From positions 124,001 to 188,000 of the forward strand of contig NZ_JARWAC010000017.1 in assembly GCF_029846175.1 (NCBI RefSeq): 64,000 bases of DNA, given 5' to 3'. Position numbers and translations under genes: made by a program. Of the stretch, positions 6,441 through 13,914 are shown one piece after another; positions within the stretch are counted from its first letter, which is position 1; each line of letters opens with the position of its first letter. The notes beneath the pieces were generated by a model that saw nothing but the letters and a program-made list of their open reading frames with translations, had not been told where the DNA came from and did no database searches. Source of the stretch: Sphaerisporangium sp. TRM90804. Lineage in GTDB: Bacteria; Actinomycetota; Actinomycetes; Streptosporangiales; Streptosporangiaceae.

Positions 6441-9407
6441 ATGTCCCTTCTTCGGCGACCGTTATGGCTGGCGGCCCTTCTCGGCCTGCTCATGACGCTG
6501 CTCACGGCCCCCGCCAGGGCGGCCGACGACCCGCCCTTCCGCGACCCGTCCCTTCCCATGGCCCAGCGGATCGACGACCTCCTCGGGCGGCTCACGCTCG
6601 CCGAGAAGGTCTCGATGCTGCACCAGTACCAGCCCGCGATCCCGCGTCTGGGCATCGGCGCGTTCAAGACCGGCACCGAGGCCCTGCACGGCGTGGGCTG
6701 GACGACGAACGTCGACGACAACGGCGCCGTCGTGACGGCCAGGGGCACCGTGTTCCCGCAGGCCGTCGGCCTGGCCAGCACCTGGGACCCGGCGCTGCTC
6801 AAGCGGGTCGGCTCGGCCGTCGGCGACGAGGCCCGCGGGTACCACGCCGAAAGCCCCCGCGTGTGGAGCCTCAACCTGTGGGCTCCGGTGGTCAACCTGC
6901 TGCGCGACCCGCGATGGGGGCGCAACGAGGAGGGCTACTCCGAGGACCCGACGCTCACCGGCGCGCTGTCGATCGCGTACGGGTCGGGCATGCAGGGCGA
7001 GGACCCCGACCACCTGAAGACGGCCCCCACGCTCAAGCACTACCTGGCCAACAACAACGAGGTGCGCCGCGACACCACCTCCTCCAGCCTGCGCCCGCGC
7101 GTGGAGCAGGAGTACGACCAGGCGGCGTTCAAGCCGGCCATCGCGGCCGACGCCGCCACCGGCGTCATGGCGTCCTACAACCTGGTCAACGGCCGCCCGG
7201 CCACGGTCAACCCCGATCTGAACGCGGTCGTGCGGTCGTGGACCGAGCGCGACCTGCTCAACGTCACCGACGCGCACGCCCCCAACAACCTCGTCGGCTC
7301 GCAGGCGTACTTCCCCGACCTCGCGCACGCCAACGCCGCCACCCTGAAGGCGGGCCTCGACAGCTTCACCACCGACAACACCAACGCCACCCCGACCGTC
7401 ACGTCCATCGACGACGCGCTCGCCCAGGGCCTGATCACCGAGGCGGACGTCGACACGGCCATCCGGCACATCCTGTCGATCCGCTTCCGGCTGGGGGAGT
7501 TCGACCCCGGCGGCGGGCGTTACGGCTCGATCGGCAAGGACGTCGTCGACAGCCCCGAGCACCGGCGCCTGGCCAGGACGACGGCCGCGTCGGCGACGGT
7601 GCTGCTGAAGAACGCCCGCAGGACCCTCCCGCTGAGCACCGCCACCGCCAAGAAGGTCGCCGTGGTCGGCCCGCTGGCCGACACGCTCTACACCGACTGG
7701 TACTCCGGCGCCCTGCCGTACCGCGTCACCCCGCTGGACGGCATCGAGCGCAAGCTCGGGCCCGGCGGCACGGTGACCGGCACCGAAGGCGTCGACCGCA
7801 TCGCGCTCAGGAACGTCACCACCGGCAGGTACGTCACCGCCGGCGCCGGCCAGACCGGGGCGGTGCTCAAGGAGGGCGCGACCACGGCCGGGGCCACCGA
7901 GCAGTTCGACGTCTTCGACTGGGGCCAGGGCGTGCTGACGCTGCGGAGCGCGGCCAACGGCAGGTACGTGGGCTACAACTGGACGAACTTCGTCAACGAC
8001 CAGGAACAGCCCAACGGCTGGTACGTCCAGCAGCAGTTCAAACTGGAACCGCAGGACGACGGCACCTTCCTGCTCCGGTACGCCGGCTACGAGACGGCGT
8101 ACGACTGGTTCGGGCCGAACAAGTACCTGGCGCCGAACGCCGACGGCACCCTCGTGCTGACCACCGCCGACCAGGCCGCCCGGTTCGCCAGGGAGACCGT
8201 CACCAGCGGAGTCGAGGCGGCCGTGGCCGCCGCCAAGGCAGCCGACGTCGCGGTGGTCGTCGTCGGCAGCATGCCGTTCATCAACGGCCGCGAGGACCAC
8301 GACCGCACCGACATGAGTCTCGCCGAAGGCCAGGAGGCGCTCGTCAAGGCCGTGACCGCGGCCAACCCCAAGACCGTGGTCGTACTGGAGAACAGCTACC
8401 CGACCACGATCAACTGGGAGCAGGAGCACGTCCCGGCGATCCTGTGGACCACCCACGCGGGCGCCGAGACCGGCAACGCCCTGGCCGACGTGCTGTTCGG
8501 CGACGTGAACCCGGCGGGCCGCCTGCCCCAGACCTGGTACCGGTCGGCCGCCGACCTCCCCGACATCCTCGACTACGACATCATCAAGACCGAGGCCACC
8601 TACCTGTACTCCACCGACCGGCCGCTGTACGCGTTCGGCCACGGGCTCAGCTACACCACCTTCGACTACCGGGGCCTGAAGCTGGACGCACGCTCGGTGC
8701 GGCCCGGCGGCACGGTCAGGGCCGAGGTCGAGGTGACCAACACCGGCAGGCTCGACGGCGCGGAGGTCGTCCAGCTCTACACCCACCAGCGCACCTCGCG
8801 GGTGAAGCAGCCGGTCAAGCAGCTTCGCGCCTTCAAGCGGGTGTACCTGCGGGCGGGGGAGACCAAGAGGGTCACGCTGTCGTTCAAGGTCGCCGACCTG
8901 GCCTTCTGGGACGTCACCCGCAACCGCTGGGTGGTCGAGAAGTCCCTCCACGACGTGATGGCCGGCGCGTCCTCGGCCGACATCCGGCGCCGCGCGACGC
9001 TGGAGGTGATGGGCGAGACCATCCCGCACCGCGACCTGTCCAAGGTGACCCGGGCGGCCGACTTCGACGACTACCGCGGCGTCGAGCTGGTCGACGAGAC
9101 CAAGGCGGCGGGCGACGCCGTGGGCGGCACCGCCACCGGCGACTGGATCTCCTTCGCCGGCGCCGACCTCGGGGCGGGCGCGACCCGTCTGTCGGCCGGG
9201 GTCGCCGCCACCGCCCCCGGGCGCGTCGAGGTCCGGCTGGGCTCGCCCACCGGACGGCTGCTCGGCGCCGCCGACGTGCCGGCCACGGGCGGCGTCTACT
9301 CCTACCGCACGGTCACGGCGCCGCTGGCGCGGGCGCCGGGCGTCCACGACGTGTACCTGGTGTTCACCGGTGATCTGCGGATCAAGGACTTCTCCCTGAC
9401 CAGGTAG
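6441..9407 (+). CDS. Secreted GH3 glycosidase with beta-trefoil-like insertion and CBM6-like tail
   Basis: The protein is 988 aa. A signal peptide with an RR-containing n-region and a Leu-rich core ends near residue 28 (ARA-AD). The GH3 N-terminal barrel follows, with RLTLAEKVSMLHQY, RDPRWGRNEEGYSEDP and KHYLANNNE, and a likely nucleophile Asp at about 277 (NVTDAHAPN). The alpha/beta sandwich is interrupted at about residues 450-585 by repeated GRYV elements (TTGRYVTAG, ANGRYVGYN) typical of a fascin/ricin-like beta-trefoil. A fibronectin-III-like domain and a CBM6-like domain follow. It is co-directional with the ABC genes, behind the SD GGAGG. Codon 8 is TTA (6462-6464), very rare in this DNA. 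The activity is beta-glucosidase- or beta-xylosidase-like; the exact specificity is not readable. Confidence 0.87.
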   Translation: MSLLRRPLWLAALLGLLMTLLTAPARAADDPPFRDPSLPMAQRIDDLLGRLTLAEKVSMLHQYQPAIPRLGIGAFKTGTEALHGVGWTTNVDDNGAVVTARGTVFPQAVGLASTWDPALLKRVGSAVGDEARGYHAESPRVWSLNLWAPVVNLLRDPRWGRNEEGYSEDPTLTGALSIAYGSGMQGEDPDHLKTAPTLKHYLANNNEVRRDTTSSSLRPRVEQEYDQAAFKPAIAADAATGVMASYNLVNGRPATVNPDLNAVVRSWTERDLLNVTDAHAPNNLVGSQAYFPDLAHANAATLKAGLDSFTTDNTNATPTVTSIDDALAQGLITEADVDTAIRHILSIRFRLGEFDPGGGRYGSIGKDVVDSPEHRRLARTTAASATVLLKNARRTLPLSTATAKKVAVVGPLADTLYTDWYSGALPYRVTPLDGIERKLGPGGTVTGTEGVDRIALRNVTTGRYVTAGAGQTGAVLKEGATTAGATEQFDVFDWGQGVLTLRSAANGRYVGYNWTNFVNDQEQPNGWYVQQQFKLEPQDDGTFLLRYAGYETAYDWFGPNKYLAPNADGTLVLTTADQAARFARETVTSGVEAAVAAAKAADVAVVVVGSMPFINGREDHDRTDMSLAEGQEALVKAVTAANPKTVVVLENSYPTTINWEQEHVPAILWTTHAGAETGNALADVLFGDVNPAGRLPQTWYRSAADLPDILDYDIIKTEATYLYSTDRPLYAFGHGLSYTTFDYRGLKLDARSVRPGGTVRAEVEVTNTGRLDGAEVVQLYTHQRTSRVKQPVKQLRAFKRVYLRAGETKRVTLSFKVADLAFWDVTRNRWVVEKSLHDVMAGASSADIRRRATLEVMGETIPHRDLSKVTRAADFDDYRGVELVDETKAAGDAVGGTATGDWISFAGADLGAGATRLSAGVAATAPGRVEVRLGSPTGRLLGAADVPATGGVYSYRTVTAPLARAPGVHDVYLVFTGDLRIKDFSLTR

Positions 9408-9426
9408 TCCCCGGCCTTCAGGCCAT

Positions 9427-9458
9427 CGCCGGGCACCCCGCCGCCGGGGTGCCCGGCG
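9427..9458 (+). terminator. strong hairpin between GH3 and GH35 genes
   Basis: A perfect 14-bp stem (9427-9440 with 9445-9458) closes a CCGC loop, 19 bp after the GH3 stop. There is no T-run, as is usual in high-GC actinobacteria. It could end or attenuate transcription before the GH35 gene, or protect the upstream mRNA. The downstream SD starts only 15 bp later. Confidence 0.6.
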
Positions 9459-9485
9459 TCACCGTCCGATCCGGAGGACCAGCGA

Positions 9486-12400
9486 ATGAACCGCCGTCCC
9501 CGCCCCCCGGCCTCGCGGCGCGCCGCCGCCCCGATCGTCGCGGCCGTCACCGCCCTGCTGGCGTCGCTGGTGACGCTCACGCCCCCGGCCGCGCCCGCCT
9601 CGGCGGCCCGCGCGGCGCCCGCTCCCGTCGCCGCCCCGGCCGCGCCGACCGGCCCCGTCGTCCCGGGCGCGGAAACCGGCCCCGCCCCCGTCCCCGGGGA
9701 CAGGGCGACGGTCACCTACGACAGGTACTCGCTGATGGTCGGGGGGCGACGGCTGACGTTGCAGGCGGCCGAGTTCCACTACTGGCGGCTGCCCAGCCCC
9801 GGCCTGTGGCGCGACGTGCTGGAGAGGATCAAGGCCGCGGGCTTCAACGCCGTCTCCACCTACTTCAACTGGGCCTTCCACTCGCCCAAGCCCGGAGTGT
9901 ACGACTTCACCGGGGTGCGCGACGTGGACGCGTTCCTGCGCGCCGCCGAGCGCGCCGGCCTGTACGTGGTCGGGCGCCCCGGGCCGTACATCAACGCCGA
10001 GACCAGCGGCGGCGGCTTCCCCGCCTGGCTGAAGAGGGTGCCCGGCCGCGCGCGCAGCAGCGCGCCCGGCTACACCGAGGCGTACCGCGACTGGCTGCGC
10101 CGCGTCAACGCGATCATCGCGCCGCACCAGGTGACCCGGGGCGGCCCGGTCATCCTCTACAACGCCGAGAACGAGTACGCCGTCGCCACCGACGCCCGGT
10201 ACATGGCCGACATCCAGGCCCGGGCAAGGGCCGACGGCATCGACGTGCCCATCACCACCAACGTCTGCTGCGACGCCGCCGACTGGGTCTCCACCTGGGC
10301 CTCGGGCGAGGGCGCGGTGCAGATTCCCGGCGTGGACGACTACCCGCAGTCCTTCGACTGCGCGAACGCCGGCGCCACGTGGGGCCCCTGGGGCGAGGGC
10401 GTCACCGAGCGGCTGCGCGACGACGCCCCGGTCTACGCGGCCGAGTACCAGGCCGGGGCCATCGACCTCGGCGACGCCGGCTACGACAGGTGCCGCGAGC
10501 TGACCGGCACCGACTACATGAAGTTCTTCTTCAAGTCGAACCTCGTCGTCAGCGGCGCCACCATGTTCGGCTACTACATGGGCTACGGCGGCACCTCGTG
10601 GGGATGGCTGCCCCAGCCCAACGACACCTACACCTCCTACGACTACGGCGCGGCGATCACCGAGGCGCGGCGGCACACCGCCAAGTACGACGAGTTCAAG
10701 CTGCAGAGCCACTTCCTGACCACCGTCGCCCCGCTCACCACCACCGACGCCGCGGCCGCCCCGCCGTCCTCCAACCCCGCCCTGGCGACGCTCGCCCGCG
10801 CCGACCCCCGTTCGGGCACCCAGTTCGTGCTCGTGCGCCACACCGACCGCGCGTCGGCGACCGACGAGTCCGCGACCCTCGACTGGCAGGCTCCCGACGG
10901 CCGCTACCCGCTGCCCGTCCGGGTCGACGGCCGCGACGCCAAGGTGCTGCTCGGCGGGTACGACATGGGCGGCCAGCGCCTGGCGGTGTCCAGCTCGGAG
11001 CTGATGACCCACGTCACCGCGGACGGCCGGGACATCGCCCTGCTGTACGGGCGCGACGGAGAGCGGGGGACCACCGTCCTGCGCTACCCGTCGGCCCCGT
11101 CGGTGACGGTGCTCGACGGCTCGGTGGCCTCCTCCTACACCGCCGGGGACCTCCGGCTCGACTACACCCACACCGGGCTGGCCCGCGTGCTGGTCAGCGG
11201 GGGAGGCCGCCGCCCGCTGCTGCTCCTGCTCGGCACCGACGCCTCGGCCGCGTCCTTCTGGCGCGTGGACACCGGCCGGGGGCCGGTGCTGGTGCGCGGC
11301 ACCTCGCTCGTCCGGTCGGCCGAGGCGCGCGGCGACGCGGTCTCCCTGCGCGCCGACACCGCGGCGCCCGGGGAGGTCGAGGTGTTCGGCTCCGCGCGCC
11401 GCCTGTCGGTCAACGGCAGGCCGGTGCCCGCCGCCCGGACGCGCAGCGGCTCCCTGCCCGGCCCCTCGCCCGCGACCCCGCCCGCGCTGACCGGGTGGCG
11501 TGCCGCGACCGAGGCGCCCGAAGCCCTTCCCGGCTTCGACGACTCCGGCTGGACCCGCGCCGACCGCACCACCACGGCGATCCCGTACACCCCGCCCGCC
11601 GACCAGTCGGGGGCCGCGCCCGTGCTGTTCGCCGAGGAGTACGGCTACGACCACGGGAACGTCTGGTACCGGGGCCGCTTCACCGCGACGGGCACCGAGA
11701 CGGCCGTGTCGGCGAGCGCGATCACCGGCAGGCGCGGCGTCTACCTGGTGTGGCTGAACGGCCGCTACCTGGGATCGGCGGCCGGCGGCACCCAGGCCGA
11801 CAGCGACACCGCCAACCCCCGTCCGGGCCCGGGTGACTTCGCCGTCCCGCCCGGCCTGCTGAAGGCGGGGGAGAAGGCGGTGCTGTCGGTCCTGGTGGAG
11901 AACATGGGGCACAACGACGACTGGATCGCCGACGACAACCGCTTCAAGCAGCCGCGCGGCCTCTTCGGCGTCTCGCTGACCGGCACGCGGGCGCCCATCG
12001 CGTGGCGGATCCAGGGCGCGCGCGGCGGGGAGGATCTGCCCGACCCGGCACGCGGCCCGCTCAACACCGGCGGCCTGTACGGGGAGCGCGCCGGCTGGCA
12101 CCTGCCCGGCCACCCCGACCGCTCCTGGCGCCCGGCGCCCGCGCGCCCCGAGTTCGGCCCAGGCGTGACCTGGCTGCGCACGACGTTCGAGCTGGACCTG
12201 CCCGAGGGGCAGGACACCTCGATGGCGCTGCGCTTCGGCCGGCCGGGCGCGCAGCCGCCTCGCGGCTACCGCGTCCTGATGTTCCTCAACGGCTGGAACC
12301 TCGGCCAGTTCGGCGGCGACGTCGGCCCGCAGACCGATTTCGCCCTGCCCGAGGGCATCCTGCGGCACCGCGGCGAGAACACGCTGGCCCTCGCGGTGAT

Positions 12401-12518
12401 CTCCACCACCGGCGCCGCCCTGGCCCCGGTCGCCCTGGTCGCGACCTCCACCCACCGCGGCGGCGTCCCCGTCGGCCCCGTCCGGGCCCCCGGCCACCGG
12501 GGGTCGCCCGCGCCCTGA
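9486..12518 (+). CDS. Secreted GH35 beta-galactosidase
   Basis: The protein is 1010 aa with a signal peptide (Arg-rich start, Ala-rich core, ASA-AR near residue 38). A Pro/Ala linker then leads into the GH35 barrel. Family motifs include the AAEFHYWRLP strand, GRPGPYINAETSGGGFP and YNAENEYAV. The likely acid/base is Glu230, and the likely nucleophile is Glu320 in YAAEYQAG. Downstream lie beta-galactosidase domain 2 and two jelly-roll segments with Trp-rich motifs (PGFDDSGW, FLNGWNLGQFG). It should remove terminal beta-galactose outside the cell, for example from the galactosyl-xylosyl side chains of xyloglucan (inference). The start follows the SD GGAGG by 8 bases. It is the last gene of the co-directional run, 78 bp after the GH3, and ends at a strong hairpin. 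Confidence 0.9.
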   Translation: MNRRPRPPASRRAAAPIVAAVTALLASLVTLTPPAAPASAARAAPAPVAAPAAPTGPVVPGAETGPAPVPGDRATVTYDRYSLMVGGRRLTLQAAEFHYWRLPSPGLWRDVLERIKAAGFNAVSTYFNWAFHSPKPGVYDFTGVRDVDAFLRAAERAGLYVVGRPGPYINAETSGGGFPAWLKRVPGRARSSAPGYTEAYRDWLRRVNAIIAPHQVTRGGPVILYNAENEYAVATDARYMADIQARARADGIDVPITTNVCCDAADWVSTWASGEGAVQIPGVDDYPQSFDCANAGATWGPWGEGVTERLRDDAPVYAAEYQAGAIDLGDAGYDRCRELTGTDYMKFFFKSNLVVSGATMFGYYMGYGGTSWGWLPQPNDTYTSYDYGAAITEARRHTAKYDEFKLQSHFLTTVAPLTTTDAAAAPPSSNPALATLARADPRSGTQFVLVRHTDRASATDESATLDWQAPDGRYPLPVRVDGRDAKVLLGGYDMGGQRLAVSSSELMTHVTADGRDIALLYGRDGERGTTVLRYPSAPSVTVLDGSVASSYTAGDLRLDYTHTGLARVLVSGGGRRPLLLLLGTDASAASFWRVDTGRGPVLVRGTSLVRSAEARGDAVSLRADTAAPGEVEVFGSARRLSVNGRPVPAARTRSGSLPGPSPATPPALTGWRAATEAPEALPGFDDSGWTRADRTTTAIPYTPPADQSGAAPVLFAEEYGYDHGNVWYRGRFTATGTETAVSASAITGRRGVYLVWLNGRYLGSAAGGTQADSDTANPRPGPGDFAVPPGLLKAGEKAVLSVLVENMGHNDDWIADDNRFKQPRGLFGVSLTGTRAPIAWRIQGARGGEDLPDPARGPLNTGGLYGERAGWHLPGHPDRSWRPAPARPEFGPGVTWLRTTFELDLPEGQDTSMALRFGRPGAQPPRGYRVLMFLNGWNLGQFGGDVGPQTDFALPEGILRHRGENTLALAVISTTGAALAPVALVATSTHRGGVPVGPVRAPGHRGSPAP

Positions 12519-12523
12519 GACGA

Positions 12524-12547
12524 CGGCCGCGCACCCGGGCGCGGCCG
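12524..12547 (+). terminator. terminator-like hairpin after GH35
   Basis: A perfect 9-bp GC stem (12524-12532 with 12539-12547) with a 6-nt loop begins 6 bp after the GH35 stop codon. It probably marks the end of the 940-12518 operon. The rest of the spacer up to 12780 shows no credible gene. Confidence 0.6.
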
Positions 12548-12780
12548 GTCGGGCGGACCGTCCATGGGTCGCCGGCGGCTCATGGACGCCGCCCGGGGTA
12601 TCGCCGAAGCCTTCTCCCCGCGGCCCATAAGCCTCGCCCCGACATGGAGGTGAATACTCGCCGGAGCGGTCAGGAAAACATCACGCGGCCGGTAATCGTC
12701 TGCGGTGGACGGGGCTTTCCCGATGACCCGATCGGGTCGTGATTTCCGGCCCCAAGCGCGGCTGCCACGCATTACGCTTG

Positions 12781-12830
12781 GTAGTGAATTGACTACGGAA
12801 TGACTGCAACGTTGTCCTGATGTCAATGAC
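12781..12830 (+). promoter_or_regulatory. inverted repeats upstream of the XRE regulator
   Basis: This A/T-richer stretch contains the perfect inverted repeat GTAGT-gaattg-ACTAC (12781-12796), the palindrome CAACGTTG at about 12808-12815, and GTCA-a-TGAC (12822-12830). TTGACT at 12789-12794 could be a -35 element, although no good -10 is seen. The location 30-80 bp before an XRE-family gene suggests a promoter with autoregulatory sites. That is inference. Confidence 0.35.
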
Positions 12831-12859
12831 TCAGGTCTGAGCGTCGCGAGGGGACCCCC

Positions 12860-13690
12860 ATGACCAAGATGATCGACATCGACCCCGAGGAGTCGCCGCG
12901 CACGCGTTTCGCGTTCGAGCTGCGCCGGCGCCGCCTCGCGGCCAAGCTCACCCAGAAGCAGCTCGCCCGCCGCATCGGCTTCTCCACCAGCGCGGTCGCG
13001 ATGGTCGAGACCTCCAAGTTCCGCCCGTCCGAACGCTTCGCCGAGCTGTGCGACGAGGCGTTCGGCCTGGACGGCGTCATCGCCGCCCTCTACGCCGAGG
13101 CCTGGCCGCCGCCGCCCCCCGTGCCCGAGCACTTCCGCGACTGGGCGGTGGAGGAGCAGCGGGCCACCGCCCTGCGCTTCTGGGCCCCGATGCTCGTCCC
13201 CGGCCTGTTGCAGACCGAGAACTACGCCCGGCAGGTCCTGTCGCGCCTGCCCGGAACCACCGCCGGGCAACTGGAGCAGGCGCTGGCCGGTCGAATGCAA
13301 CGGAAAGTCGTTCTGCGCCGCGACAATCCGCCGGCGGTCACGGCGCTCATCGACGAAGGCGTCCTGCACCGCCCCATCGGCGGCGCGGCGGTGGTGCGCG
13401 AGCAACTCGAACATCTTCTGGAGATGGCCCGCCATCCGAAAGTCACCATCCAGATCGTCCCTTATAGCGCCGAGGCGCTGTCGGGGCTGAATGGGGCCTT
13501 CACCATCGCCGAGATGCGAGGGAATCCGTATACCGTTCGGGTGGAATCCCAGCCCCGGGGGCGCACCGTCTCCGACCGGAGCACCATCGCCGATCTCGTC
13601 AACGCCTATGACGCCATCCGGGCGGACGCCCACCCGCAACACCTGACCTGCCGGTTGATCGAGGAAGTGGTGAAGCAGAAGTGGACCTGA
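12860..13690 (+). CDS. XRE-family regulator with DUF5753 (Scr1-like)
   Basis: This 276-aa protein has an N-terminal helix-turn-helix at about residues 14-70 (LTQKQLARRIGFSTSAVAM) followed by the DUF5753 effector domain (ALRFWAPMLVPGLLQTENYAR, VTIQIVP). Such regulators occur in large numbers in actinomycetes, usually paired with a small DUF397 protein. Here the DUF397 gene starts within its last 10 bases. Proposed family roles include development control and a toxin-antitoxin-like relationship; neither is shown here. The ATG follows GAGGGG at a suitable distance. Inverted repeats just upstream suggest autoregulation. Confidence 0.9.
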   Translation: MTKMIDIDPEESPRTRFAFELRRRRLAAKLTQKQLARRIGFSTSAVAMVETSKFRPSERFAELCDEAFGLDGVIAALYAEAWPPPPPVPEHFRDWAVEEQRATALRFWAPMLVPGLLQTENYARQVLSRLPGTTAGQLEQALAGRMQRKVVLRRDNPPAVTALIDEGVLHRPIGGAAVVREQLEHLLEMARHPKVTIQIVPYSAEALSGLNGAFTIAEMRGNPYTVRVESQPRGRTVSDRSTIADLVNAYDAIRADAHPQHLTCRLIEEVVKQKWT

Positions 13691-13914
13691 GCCGTGCGCG
13701 GTGGCGGAAGTCCAGCCGGTCGGGCAGCGACGGCGGCGAGTGTGTCGAGGTGGCCACCAACCTGCCCGGCATGGTCACCGTCCGCGACTCCAAGCACCTC
13801 GACGGCGCACCGCTGGTCTTCCCGCCCGGCGCGTGGGCGGCCTTCCTCGGCGGGGTCAAGCGGGACGCCTTCCGGCGCGTCCCGGCGGCCGGTCGCGGTC
13901 AGCCCCTGGTGTAG
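13681..13914 (+). CDS. DUF397 small protein, partner of the XRE regulator
   Basis: This 77-aa protein has the DUF397 signature: RWRKSSRSGSDGGECVEVA near the start, VRDSKHLDG in the middle and a closing WAAFLGGVKRDAF. It begins at a GTG inside the end of the XRE gene (10-base overlap, different frame), so the two are probably translationally coupled. Its 3' end overlaps the 3' end of the opposing kinase gene by 16 bases. The molecular role is unknown; family members accompany DUF5753 regulators and are thought to act as their partners. Confidence 0.88.
   Translation: MDLSRARWRKSSRSGSDGGECVEVATNLPGMVTVRDSKHLDGAPLVFPPGAWAAFLGGVKRDAFRRVPAAGRGQPLV

Noticed and set aside
6462-9347. 961-residue antisense frame over the secreted GH3 gene
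   Set aside because: Same high-GC artefact; no domain and no ribosome-binding site.
9459-12497. 1012-residue open frame antisense to the GH35 gene
   Set aside because: Repetitive Val/Gly/Arg/His composition, no start signal, and a clear enzyme on the other strand.
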